A stretch of 64,000 bases of DNA from Pseudonocardia sp. (GTDB taxonomy: Bacteria > Actinomycetota > Actinomycetes > Mycobacteriales > Pseudonocardiaceae), in NCBI GenBank assembly GCA_029263115.1, contig JAJCYC010000171.1:1-64000 (forward strand). Reading direction: 5' to 3'. Below are positions 21,768 through 31,160 of this stretch, in pieces. The position numbers and the translations under genes are program-made. A model generated the notes under the pieces. It saw nothing but the letters and a program-made list of their open reading frames with translations. It did no database searches and had not been told where the DNA came from. Positions within the stretch are counted from its first letter, which is position 1. Each line of letters opens with the position of its first letter.

Positions 21768-22514
21768 GTGCTGATCCTGCTCCCGCCGTCGGAGACCAAG
21801 GCCGACGGCGGCGACGGCCCGCCGCTGGAGCTGGACCGGCTGTCCTTCCCCGAGCTCACCGGCGCCCGCAAGTCGCTGGTGGACGACCTGGTCACCCTGG
21901 CCTCCGACCTGCCGGCCAGCCGCGCGGCGCTCGGCGTGTCCGCCCGGCAGGACGCCGAGATCGCCCGCAACGCCGCGCTGTGGGAGGCGCCGACCACGCC
22001 GGCCCTGCGCCGCTACACCGGAGTGCTCTACGACGCGCTGGACTACCCCTCGCTGCGCGGGGCCGCGGCGGCGCGCGCGGCGGCCCGGCTGGCGGTGGGG
22101 TCGGCGCTGTTCGGGCTGCTCCGGGCCGTGGATCCGGTGCCGGCCTACCGGCTGTCCGCCGGTTCTGCGCTGCCCGGCCGCCCCGGGCTGGTGGCGTGCT
22201 GGCGCCCGCTGCTGGAACCGGTCCTGGCCGGCACCGGGCAGCTGGTGGTCGACCTGCGCTCGGCGGCGTACGCGGGCCTGGGTCGCGCGCCGGGCGCGGT
22301 GACGGTGAACGTGCTCACCGAGCGCCCGGACGGTTCGCGGACGGTGGTCAGCCACTTCAACAAGGCGCACAAGGGCCGGGTCGCCAGGCTGCTCGCGGGC
22401 AGCCGGGCCGAACCCTCCGATGCGCGCGACGTGGCCCGGCTACTGCACCGGTCCGGCCTGCGCGTCGAGAGTGGCGGATCCGGGACCGCGCTGGAGTTGC
22501 TGATACCCGGATGA
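21768..22514 (+). CDS. yaaA: YaaA family (DUF328) peroxide-response-type protein
   Basis: MLILLPPSETKADGG ... YTGVLYDALDY ... VVSHFNKAHKGRVARLL. Confidence 0.9.
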   Translation: MLILLPPSETKADGGDGPPLELDRLSFPELTGARKSLVDDLVTLASDLPASRAALGVSARQDAEIARNAALWEAPTTPALRRYTGVLYDALDYPSLRGAAAARAAARLAVGSALFGLLRAVDPVPAYRLSAGSALPGRPGLVACWRPLLEPVLAGTGQLVVDLRSAAYAGLGRAPGAVTVNVLTERPDGSRTVVSHFNKAHKGRVARLLAGSRAEPSDARDVARLLHRSGLRVESGGSGTALELLIPG

Positions 22515-22629
22515 CTCGGTGGTGTTCAAGATGATCGATCAGTGACAGGATGTGATAACGCTCACCTGCGGGGGTCGTGACCCGGGAGCACCGTCCTGGG
22601 GCGCACCGGCGGACCATCGGAGTGTGTTC

Positions 22630-24468
22630 ATGCCTGAGATCGAGTCCGGACCGACGCTGGCCGAGATCAGAGCCGGCCTCGCCGTTGACACGCTGACGGC
22701 CGCCGAACGGGAACTGCTCGTCGACCAGGCCCTGATCATCGTGGAGGACCTGTTCGTCCACCTCGCGCAGAAGCGGGCGATGTACGGAGTCGACCCCGTG
22801 CAGCGCCTGCGGCTGTTGCGCGATCGGGCCGCTCGGCTGCCAGACGCCGAGTTCCACGCCGAGCTTCAGCTGATCTTCGACGACCTGCAGGACGGACACA
22901 CCCAGTACTCGCTCCCCTTGGCTGTGTTCGGCCGGCTCGTCTCGCTGGGCTTCCTGCTGGAGCGGTCCTGGGACGGCGAGCAGGAGCGCTGGATCGCCTC
23001 GCACGTGAACCCGAAACTGGCCGGCCGGAAGCTGGTCACCGGCGCGGAGATCACCCACTGGAACGGGATGCCGATCGCGGTCGCCGTAGCCCGCAACGCC
23101 GAGCGGGAGTGGGGCTGCAATCCGCCCGCTCGGCTCGCCCGAGGGGTCGAGAGCATGACCCAGCGCATCCTGATGTTCTCACCCGTTCCTGACGAGGACT
23201 GGGTCGAGCTGGGGTTCCTGATCGACGGGAAGGCACACCAGACCCGCATTCACTGGCGGGAGGTGGAAGCCGGCGCCTGGGCCGGCGATGACGACGAGGG
23301 ACCGCCGGCGGCATTCGCGATGATCCCGGGCCGGCTGATCGGGCTCGATCGGCGTACTTCGCTGATCCAGCGGGCGAAGCGGGCGCTGTTCGCCGACGCC
23401 GGCCGCGAAGTGAGCGCCGAGGCGATCGAGACCAGCCTGCCCGGCCTGCGGGCGCGGCGGGTGACTACGCCCTCGGGAACCTTCGGTCATCTGCGGATCT
23501 TCACCTTCATGCTCTTCGAGCTCATCTACGAGCCTGACCGGTACTGGTCCGCCATGGTCGATCTGCTGAAGCGACTGCCGCGCGACGGGCTGATCCTGGA
23601 CGTACGGGGCAACGGTGGCGGCCTGATACTCGCCGCGGAGTCGCTGCTCCAGCTGTTCACTCCCCGGCGTATCGGAGGAGAGCCTTTCCAGTTCGCCAAC
23701 ACCTCGAACACCGCCGGCCTCAGCCGAGAGGCCGGTCTCGGTTTCACCGGGTGGAGCGGGTCGATCGAGGAGTCCCGGCGTACCGGCGCCCAGTACTCAC
23801 GGGCGATCCCGCTCAACACTGATGCCGCCCTCAACGGCGTGGGCCAGCGCTACCACGGTCCGGTCTTGCTGGTCACCGACGCACTGTGCTACAGCGCAAC
23901 CGACATGCTGGCCGCCGGGTTCCAGGACCACGGAATCGGTCCGGTGCTGGGCGTGGATGACAACACCGGAGCCGGCGGCGCGGCCGTGCTGCAGCACTTC
24001 GAGCTGCAGGCGCGCTGGCCCGGTTCGCCGCTGGAACCTCTCCCGCACCGCACCGGCATGTCGGTCGCGTTGCTGAGGTCGCTGCGTGTCGGGCAGCGTG
24101 CCGGGCAGCCGCTGGAGGACCTCGGGGTGGTTCCCGACGAACGCCACCGCATCACCCGGCGCGACCTGCTCGAGCACAACGTCGACCTGATGGCCAGGGC
24201 CGGCGAGCTGCTCGCCGGGCGACCGGCGCGGCGGTTGGACATGACCGTCAAGCGGCACAACGGCGGCAGCCGATTGCGGCTCACCACCAAGGGCCTGACC
24301 AGCGTGGACGTCTACGTGGACGGCCGGCCGGTCGCGATGAGCCCGGTGGGCGACGGCGAGAACCTGGTGCACGTGCCGGTACCGGAACCGGGGAAGGTCA
24401 CCATCCGCGTCGAGGGGTTCGACGGCGAGAACCTGGTCGCGGCCCGCTCCAGGACACCTGACTCGTAG
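22630..24468 (+). CDS. S41-family peptidase-like protein, no signal peptide, C-terminal beta-rich domain
   Basis: DLQDGHTQYSLP, GLILDVRGNGGG, LLVTDALCYSATDMLAAGFQDHGIG; C-terminal VDVYVDGRPV...VRVEGFDGENLV. Confidence 0.75.
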   Translation: MPEIESGPTLAEIRAGLAVDTLTAAERELLVDQALIIVEDLFVHLAQKRAMYGVDPVQRLRLLRDRAARLPDAEFHAELQLIFDDLQDGHTQYSLPLAVFGRLVSLGFLLERSWDGEQERWIASHVNPKLAGRKLVTGAEITHWNGMPIAVAVARNAEREWGCNPPARLARGVESMTQRILMFSPVPDEDWVELGFLIDGKAHQTRIHWREVEAGAWAGDDDEGPPAAFAMIPGRLIGLDRRTSLIQRAKRALFADAGREVSAEAIETSLPGLRARRVTTPSGTFGHLRIFTFMLFELIYEPDRYWSAMVDLLKRLPRDGLILDVRGNGGGLILAAESLLQLFTPRRIGGEPFQFANTSNTAGLSREAGLGFTGWSGSIEESRRTGAQYSRAIPLNTDAALNGVGQRYHGPVLLVTDALCYSATDMLAAGFQDHGIGPVLGVDDNTGAGGAAVLQHFELQARWPGSPLEPLPHRTGMSVALLRSLRVGQRAGQPLEDLGVVPDERHRITRRDLLEHNVDLMARAGELLAGRPARRLDMTVKRHNGGSRLRLTTKGLTSVDVYVDGRPVAMSPVGDGENLVHVPVPEPGKVTIRVEGFDGENLVAARSRTPDS

Positions 24469-24547
24469 CGGATGGGTCTCGCAGACCGTTCGCCGACCGG
24501 ACACCCTGCGCGATGGGCGGTGGCCACCCGGCGATAAGTTCGGACAC

Positions 24548-25465
24548 ATGGACTACGAGGAGGCCGTCGCCACCTTCTTCACGACCCCGCCGGAGGGCAC
24601 CGCGTTCCCGAGGGCCGTCGTCGGAGACAGTCCGGCCCGCCGGCTGCGTGACGCGCTGGAGCCGCTGGCCATGCACGCCGCGTTCTCCCGGCAGGTCTAC
24701 GACGCGCTGGCCCGATACGGGCTGGACGTGCTCGGCGGCTACGTGTACGGCCGGGGCGCCGCCCTGGGCGACGTGCCGTCCGCGCTGGTCACCTCGACGT
24801 TCGCGGTGTTCCCCTCCTCGGTGATCGACAAGCTGTGGCGGCAGGGCCGCGCCGCGGTGGACCCCACCACGCTGGTCGCGGTCCGGGACGCGGCCACTGC
24901 GGCGAGCCTGCGCACCGTGCTCGGCGACGTGGTGAGCGAGGCACAGGCGCTGGAGGCAGCCGAGGCCCTCGAAGTCGCGGTGGACGTGGCCGACGGCACC
25001 GGGCGCCCGCTGTTCTCCGCGTTGCGCGCCGGCCCCAATCTCACCGACCCCTACGGGCGGCTGTGGCGGGCCGCCGAGCTGGTCCGGGAGCACCGGGGCG
25101 ACTCGCACGTCGCGGCCTGTGTGGCCGCCGGGGTCGGCCCGTGCGAGATGAACATCCTCACCGAACTGTGGGTGGGCTACCCCCTGGGCGAGTACAGCAA
25201 CACCCGCGGCTGGCCGAAGCAGCACATGGAGTCCTCGATCGCCCGGCTCACCGTGGCCAGGTTCGTGGCCGACTGGCGGATCACCGAGAAGGGCCGCCGG
25301 TTCCGGGCCGGCATCGAGGAGCGCACCGACGCCGCCCAGCGTGGGTTGATCGAGGCGCTCGGCGCCGAGTTGGAGCCACTGATCGCCCAGGTCGGGCCGT
25401 GGTCGGACCGCTGCATCCTGGCCGGCTGCTACCCGTTCGACCCGCGCAAGCGCGCGGCCGGCTGA
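24548..25465 (+). CDS. SCO6745-family protein
   Basis: RLRDALEPLAMHAAFSRQVYDALARYGLD ... EMNILTELWVGYPLGEYSNTRGW. Confidence 0.7.
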   Translation: MDYEEAVATFFTTPPEGTAFPRAVVGDSPARRLRDALEPLAMHAAFSRQVYDALARYGLDVLGGYVYGRGAALGDVPSALVTSTFAVFPSSVIDKLWRQGRAAVDPTTLVAVRDAATAASLRTVLGDVVSEAQALEAAEALEVAVDVADGTGRPLFSALRAGPNLTDPYGRLWRAAELVREHRGDSHVAACVAAGVGPCEMNILTELWVGYPLGEYSNTRGWPKQHMESSIARLTVARFVADWRITEKGRRFRAGIEERTDAAQRGLIEALGAELEPLIAQVGPWSDRCILAGCYPFDPRKRAAG

Positions 25466-25664
25466 CCCGACGGGTAAGGTTGGGCGTAGTCCAACAGTGC
25501 ACGCGCGGTCCGCGCGGCGGTGCGCCCTTCCCCGGTTGGCCCGAAACATCCCCGTTTGTGATCATCCTACGGGCGCGAGCGCGCCCGGGCTCGTCCCTGT
25601 GACCGGCCCGCCGACGACGGCGGGACGTGGCGGTGCGGCGTGCCACGTTCCGGAGGTTCTTGCT

Positions 25665-27086
25665 GTGTCCTCGTCCCTGTCCCATCGCGCCGGTCCGTCC
25701 CGAGGCCGTTCCGGCGCGCCGGGCCGCCGCCCACGCGGCGCCGGCCCGCGCTCCTCGCACTCCGCACCGAACCAGCACGCCGCGCCGCGCCGCCCGGCGG
25801 CCCCACCGGCCCAGCTGTGGACCGAACCGGTCACCGGCATGCCCAGCTTCGCCGAGCTGGGGGTGCCCGACGCGCTCGGTCGGGCGCTGGACGCGGCCGG
25901 GTTCGACGCCCCGTTCCCGATCCAGGCGGCCACCCTGCCCGATGCGCTGGCCGGCCGCGACGTGCTCGGCAAGGCCCGGACCGGTTCCGGCAAGACCCTG
26001 GCGTTCGGGCTCGCCGCGCTGAGTCGGCTGACCGGCACCACCTCCCGGCCGCGGCAGCCGCGCGGGCTGATCCTGGTGCCCACCCGCGAGCTGGCCCAGC
26101 AGGTGGTGGACGCGCTGCGCCCGCTGGCCGGCGGGCTCGGTGTGCGCTGCACCACCGTGGTCGGCGGGGTGTCGATGAACCGGCAGATCGATGCACTGCG
26201 CCGGGGAGTGGATCTGGTGGTGGCCACCCCGGGCCGGCTGACCGACCACCTCCGGCAGGGCACCGTCGAGTTGTCGGAGGTGGTGTTCACCACCCTCGAC
26301 GAGGCCGACCGGATGGCCGACATGGGCTTCATGCCACAGGTCACCGTGCTTCTCGACCGCACCGCACCGGGTGGGCAACGGCTGCTGTTCTCGGCCACCC
26401 TGGACGGCGAGGTGGACACCCTGGTTCGGCGGTACCTGACCAATCCGGTGACGCACGCGGTCGACGAGCCGGACACCGGGGTCGAGACCATGGACCACCA
26501 CCTGCTGATGGTCTCCGCCGAGCAGAAGGCCGCCGTGGTGGCCGAGGTGGCCGCCCGGGAGGGCCGCACGATCCTGTTTGTGCGTACCAAGCACTCGGTG
26601 GACCGGTTGGTGAAGAAGCTACGGGCGGTCGGAGTCGCCGCCGGCGGACTGCACGGGGGCAAGGCGCAGGGCGCCCGTACCCGGATGCTGGCCGACTTCA
26701 CCGAGGGCCGCACCCCGGTGCTGGTCGCCACGGACGTGGCTGCCCGCGGTATCCACGTGGACGACATCAGCCTGGTCGTGCACGTCGACCCGCCGGCCGA
26801 CTCGAAGGACTACCTGCACCGGGCGGGCCGCACCGCGCGGGCCGGCGCCAGCGGTACGGTGGTCACCCTGGTCACCCCGGACGAGCGGCGCGAGGTGGTG
26901 CGGATGACCACCAAGGCGGGGGTCCGGGCGGTCAGCACCAACGTGCGGCCCGGCGGCGCCGAACTGGTCCGGATCGCCGGCGCCCGGCCGCCCTCCGGGG
27001 TACCGGTGGCCGAGCCGGTCAGCCCGGCGGCGGCGAAGCCACGCCGTGCAGCCCGGCCAGCGCGACCACGGCGCCGATCACGATGA
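25665..27086 (+). CDS. DEAD/DEAH-box RNA helicase
   Basis: GKARTGSGKT, PTRELAQQ, TPGRL, DEADRMADMGF, SAT, HRAGRTAR. Confidence 0.96.
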   Translation: MSSSLSHRAGPSRGRSGAPGRRPRGAGPRSSHSAPNQHAAPRRPAAPPAQLWTEPVTGMPSFAELGVPDALGRALDAAGFDAPFPIQAATLPDALAGRDVLGKARTGSGKTLAFGLAALSRLTGTTSRPRQPRGLILVPTRELAQQVVDALRPLAGGLGVRCTTVVGGVSMNRQIDALRRGVDLVVATPGRLTDHLRQGTVELSEVVFTTLDEADRMADMGFMPQVTVLLDRTAPGGQRLLFSATLDGEVDTLVRRYLTNPVTHAVDEPDTGVETMDHHLLMVSAEQKAAVVAEVAAREGRTILFVRTKHSVDRLVKKLRAVGVAAGGLHGGKAQGARTRMLADFTEGRTPVLVATDVAARGIHVDDISLVVHVDPPADSKDYLHRAGRTARAGASGTVVTLVTPDERREVVRMTTKAGVRAVSTNVRPGGAELVRIAGARPPSGVPVAEPVSPAAAKPRRAARPARPRRRSR

Positions 27087-28245
27087 CCGCCGGCGGGCGC
27101 ACCTGCTCGCGCAGCACCGCGTCCGCCACCTCGGCCAGGGTGCTGCGCACTGTCCGCTGACCGCGCAGGGTGCCGTCCTGGATCACCGCGACGGGGGTGT
27201 CCGCCGGGCGGCCGTGCTCGACGAGTATCTCGGCGAACGCGCCGACCTTTGCCACCCCCATCATCAGCACCAGGGTGCCGCGCAACCGGGCCAGCGCCGG
27301 CCAATCGACCAGCGAGGCCGGGTCGTCCGGCGCGACGTGCCCGGAGACCACCACGATCTCGTGCGCCACGCCGCGGTGGCTGACCGGCACGTCGGCCACC
27401 GCCGGGGCGGCGAACGCGCTGGTCACCCCGGGGACCACGGTGACCGGAAGACCCGCCTCGGCACACGCGATGAGCTCCTCGAACCCGCGCCCGAACACGA
27501 ACGGGTCGCCGCCCTTGAGCCGCACGACGAACTTGCCGGCCCGCGCGTGCTCGATCAGCGTGGCGTTGATCCGGTCCTGGTGCATCGCCCGGCCGTAGGG
27601 GATCTTGGAGGCGTCGATCACCTCGACGTGGCTGGGCAGCTCCTCCAGCAGCCGCTGCGGCGCCAACCGGTCGGTGACCACCACGTCAGCCCGGGAAAGC
27701 AACCGCCGACCGCGCACGGTGATCAGCCCGGGGTCGCCGGGCCCACCGCCGACCAGGGCCACCCCGGGAGCGGCCGGCTCGGCGCTGTCCGCGATCGTGC
27801 CGGAGTGCAGCGCCTCGACCAGCGCGGTGCGTACCGCCGCCGACCGACGCGGTTCACCGCCGGAGAGCACCCCGACGGTGAGGCCCTCGTGCTCGCCCAC
27901 CGCCGGGGTGACCGCGGAGCCCAGGTCGCCGTCGTCGGCCCGCACGCAGAAGATCCGACGCCGCTGCGCCTCGTCGACGACCGCTGCGTTCACGTCCGGG
28001 TCGTCGGTGGCGGCCAGCGCGTACCAGGCGTCGTCCAGATCGCCCTCGGCGTAGCGACGCCGGCGCCAGTCGAGCTGGTCGGCCATGCCCTCGACCGCGG
28101 CGGTGGCCTCCGGGGAGACCAACCGGATCCGCGCGCCAGCGGCCAGCAACCGGGGCACCCGGCGCTGCGCCACCGAGCCGCCGCCGACCACCACGACGGT
28201 GCGCCCGACAAGGTCCAGACCGACGAGATAGTGCTGGTCAGCCAT
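27019..28245 (-). CDS. cobA: Uroporphyrinogen-III C-methyltransferase / precorrin-2 dehydrogenase (CysG/CobA type)
   Basis: N-terminal Rossmann VVVVGGGSVAQRRV; C-terminal VALVGGGPGDPGLITVRGRRLL ... KGGDPFVFGRG. Confidence 0.93.
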   Translation of the reverse strand: MADQHYLVGLDLVGRTVVVVGGGSVAQRRVPRLLAAGARIRLVSPEATAAVEGMADQLDWRRRRYAEGDLDDAWYALAATDDPDVNAAVVDEAQRRRIFCVRADDGDLGSAVTPAVGEHEGLTVGVLSGGEPRRSAAVRTALVEALHSGTIADSAEPAAPGVALVGGGPGDPGLITVRGRRLLSRADVVVTDRLAPQRLLEELPSHVEVIDASKIPYGRAMHQDRINATLIEHARAGKFVVRLKGGDPFVFGRGFEELIACAEAGLPVTVVPGVTSAFAAPAVADVPVSHRGVAHEIVVVSGHVAPDDPASLVDWPALARLRGTLVLMMGVAKVGAFAEILVEHGRPADTPVAVIQDGTLRGQRTVRSTLAEVADAVLREQVRPPAVIVIGAVVALAGLHGVASPPPG

Positions 28246-28293
28246 GCCGGGATCCGTCCGCCGACTTCCGGGCGAGAGCGTGCACGGGCGGGA

Positions 28294-28713
28294 TCAGCGC
28301 ACACCACGCTTGCGGGCGGCCCGGCGCAGTTGCAGGATGCGGCCGTATCCGGGAATGGCCACCAGCAGGACGCCGAGCGCGGCCGCGAACAGCAGCGCCA
28401 CCCCGACCGGCAGGGTGCCCACCAGGCCCAGGAAGCGGATCTCCGTCGGCTCGCCGTTCTGCACGATGAAGATCAGCAGGAAGATCAGCACCACGGCGGA
28501 GAGCGTCAGTCCGACCCACAGCCCGCTGATCCGGCCGCCGCGCAGCCCGCGTCCGTCCTCCGGCTTGATCACCGTGGTGGACCCGCCCGAGCCGTTGCCG
28601 TTGCTGCCGGTGCCGTGCGCCCCGCCGCGGGGCGGCTCCGCGCCGGGAATGACCGGTCCGCCGTTGCCCTCGTCCGTCGGCCCCCGGTCGCCCGGTCGGT
28701 TCTCGTCGGCCAT
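28294..28713 (-). CDS. LapA-domain (DUF1049) membrane protein
   Basis: ISGLWVGLTLSAVVLIFLLIFIVQNGEPTEIRFLGLVGTLPVGVALLFAAALGVLL. Confidence 0.8.
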   Translation of the reverse strand: MADENRPGDRGPTDEGNGGPVIPGAEPPRGGAHGTGSNGNGSGGSTTVIKPEDGRGLRGGRISGLWVGLTLSAVVLIFLLIFIVQNGEPTEIRFLGLVGTLPVGVALLFAAALGVLLVAIPGYGRILQLRRAARKRGVR

Positions 28714-28850
28714 CACGCCGGACTCCTTCGCGATCACGGGCGAGGTCCGCAGCCGGGCCCGCCTCGCCCGGAGTATCCCGCGGCGACACCATCGGGGGGT
28801 GCACCGGCACCCCTGCCCGCCGGCACCAGGCGGCCCCGGCACCAGGGTGT

Positions 28851-29179
28851 TCAGCGGGGCGCGGTGAGCCGCCCGGCGGCCTCCCGCTGTGCCCGGTCGA
28901 TCAGCTCAACCAGTTGCTCGTTGGACAGCGTACCCAGGTCGGACGGAGCGCTCGGCTGGCCGGGTTGCCCGCCCGGGCCGTACTGGATGCCGATCCCCGC
29001 GCCGGACCGGTCGGCGAGGGTGCCTCAGCGATTCGGGAACCGTCGCCCCGGTTGAGGCAGGTCGGACGGTCGCCGCCGAGGCTGCCGACACCGGCCACCC
29101 GATACAGCACGTTCTGCTCGTTGCCGATGGTGGCCACCCAGGACGAGCCGTCGGTCGGCGGCCCCGCGTTGCCGATCAC
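28851..29179 (-). pseudogene. Frame-disrupted short ORF in cob cluster, unknown function
   Basis: VIGNAGPPTDGSSWVATIGNEQNVLYRVAGVGSLGGDRPTCLNRGDGSRIAE | GTLADRSGAGIGIQYGPGG...SDLGTLSNEQLVELIDRAQREAAGRLTAPR*; one inserted G near 29024 gives a 110-codon ORF. Confidence 0.5.
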
Positions 29180-29192
29180 CGTAGCCCGAGGG

Positions 29193-29603
29193 TCAGCCGG
29201 AGGAAGGCCAGACCCGGGCCACGGCGACGGTCACCCCGGCGCCGGTGAGCTTGCGGCAGACCAGGACGACGCCGGCGCCCGGACCGGCCAACTCCGTTGC
29301 GGCGCACACCGCGGCCGCCTCGGCCACTGAGGCGGTACCGACGGCGGCGGCCACCCGCGTGCTGGGGGTGGGTACCGCGACCTCGTCCAGCACCGCCGCC
29401 GGGTAGCCCAGCAGCGGCGGCCCACCCGGCTCCGCGATCGCGCGCAGTCCCGGTTCCCCGGTGCGGGAGTCCAGAGTGGCGTACGCGAGCACCGCCGCCG
29501 GGTCGAGCCGGTGCCGCCGCAGGGCGTCGCCGACCGCCGTCCGGACCGTCGCGGCCGACACCCGGGACCGGCAGCCCAGCCCGACGACCAGGTCGCGGGT
29601 CAC
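29193..29603 (-). CDS. Cobalamin biosynthesis protein, CobE/CbiG C-terminal type
   Basis: VTRDLVVGLGCRSRVSAATV ... LDSRTGEPGLRAIAEPGGPPLLGYPA; overlaps cobB. Confidence 0.82.
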   Translation of the reverse strand: MTRDLVVGLGCRSRVSAATVRTAVGDALRRHRLDPAAVLAYATLDSRTGEPGLRAIAEPGGPPLLGYPAAVLDEVAVPTPSTRVAAAVGTASVAEAAAVCAATELAGPGAGVVLVCRKLTGAGVTVAVARVWPSSG

Positions 29604-30994
29604 CCGGCGCGGGCCGGGCTCACCGCGTGCGCCGCGCACCTGGCGACGAACCTGGCCACCGCGTCGGGTTGCCCGGCCGGGTGGGTGTGCAGGTAGGAGG
29701 CGTGCACCCCGCCCCGGACGTAGCCCTCCGGGGGCGCGGCCGCCCCGTCGAGGGACCACTGCCAGGCCGGTGGCGTGCCGGCCGGCGGGCTCAGCGTGGT
29801 GCGGTGGAACTCGTGTCCGGTCACCCGCCGCCCCTCGTCGAACAGGCACGACCCGGTGCGGGCCACCGCGTCCCGGTAGCCCAGCCGCAGCCGGGAGGTC
29901 ATCACCCCGGCCGCCGGCAGCACCCCGCACATCGGGTGTCCGTCCAGCTCGCGCGCGAGGTAGAGCAGGCCGCCACACTCGGCGTGCACCGGCGCGCCCC
30001 GGGAAGCCAGCGCGGCCACCGCCGAGCGCAGCGCGGCGTTGCCCGCCAGTGCCGCGCCGTGCTCCTCCGGGAACCCGCCGGGCAGCACCAGCCCGGCGGT
30101 GGCCTCGGGCAGGGTCTCGTCGCGCAGCGGGTCGAACACCACGACCTCGGCACCCGCGGCGGCCAGCAGCTCGGCGTGTTCGGCGTAGCCGAAGGTGAAC
30201 GCCGCTCCACCGGCCACCGCCACCACCGGCCGCCCGCCCGGCACGACCGTTGCGGCCGTGCTGACTTCGACGGCCGGATCCCACCGGTGCGCGCCCGCCC
30301 CGACCGGCCGGGTCGCGGCCAGGACCGCGTCGAGGTCCAGGTGGCGGGCGGCCAGTTCAGCCATCGCGTCCACCGCGCCGGTGGCCGCCACCCCGTGCTC
30401 GGCCGCCGGCACCAGACCGAGGTGCCGGGACGGCACGGCCAGCGCGTCGCCCCGGGGCATCGACCCGAGTACCGGCAGGCCCACCTCCTCGCACGCCGCG
30501 CGCAGCACCTGCTCGTGCCGGGGGCTACCCACCCGGTTGAGCACGACCCCGACGATCCGGGTGCCCGGCCGGTAGGTGGTGAACCCGTGCAGCAGCGCGG
30601 CCAGGCTCCGGCTCTGGCCCCGTGCATCGACCACCAGCAGCACCGGGGCACCCAGCAACGAGGCCACCTGGGCGGTCGACCCGTCGACGGCGGGGTCGGC
30701 GCCGATCCGGCCGTCGAACAGCCCCATCACACCCTCGACCACGGCGAGCTGCGCCCCGGCCGCGCCGTGCGCGAACAGACCGGGCACCCGGTGCGCGCCG
30801 ACCAGCACCGGGTCGAGGTTGCGGCCGGGCCGGCCGGTGGCCAGCGCGTGGTAGCCGGGGTCGATGTAGTCCGGGCCGACCTTGAACGGCGCCACCGCCG
30901 TCCCCCGGCGGCGCAGGGCGGCCATCAGGCCGGTGGCCACCGTGGTCTTGCCGGCGCCCGACGCGGCCGCCGCGATCACGATCGCCCTGGTCAT
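29600..30994 (-). CDS. cobB: Cobyrinate / hydrogenobyrinate a,c-diamide synthase
   Basis: VIAAAASGAGKTTVATGLMAALRRRG ... KVGPDYIDPGYH ... HAECGGLLYL. Confidence 0.96.
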   Translation of the reverse strand: MTRAIVIAAAASGAGKTTVATGLMAALRRRGTAVAPFKVGPDYIDPGYHALATGRPGRNLDPVLVGAHRVPGLFAHGAAGAQLAVVEGVMGLFDGRIGADPAVDGSTAQVASLLGAPVLLVVDARGQSRSLAALLHGFTTYRPGTRIVGVVLNRVGSPRHEQVLRAACEEVGLPVLGSMPRGDALAVPSRHLGLVPAAEHGVAATGAVDAMAELAARHLDLDAVLAATRPVGAGAHRWDPAVEVSTAATVVPGGRPVVAVAGGAAFTFGYAEHAELLAAAGAEVVVFDPLRDETLPEATAGLVLPGGFPEEHGAALAGNAALRSAVAALASRGAPVHAECGGLLYLARELDGHPMCGVLPAAGVMTSRLRLGYRDAVARTGSCLFDEGRRVTGHEFHRTTLSPPAGTPPAWQWSLDGAAAPPEGYVRGGVHASYLHTHPAGQPDAVARFVARCAAHAVSPARAG

Positions 30995-31160
30995 CCCCGG
31001 GACGTTACGCCGCGCCGCGGCGGCCGGCGAGCCGACGCGGCAACCGCCACACCCAAGCCCTGGCGGGGGCCACCCAGGTCCGGCAGAGTGATCGGCGCGG
31101 GGTCACCGGGGTCGCGGGTGGCATGCCGGGGCACACGGTGGCGCGGGGGAAGGATCGGGC

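Noticed and set aside
19674-22370. 898-aa minus ORF over proS and yaaA
   Set aside because: Composition artefact overlapping well-supported proS in another frame and yaaA on the other strand
20150-22534. 794-aa plus ORF antisense to proS
   Set aside because: Composition artefact; the genuine plus gene at its 3' end is yaaA in a different frame
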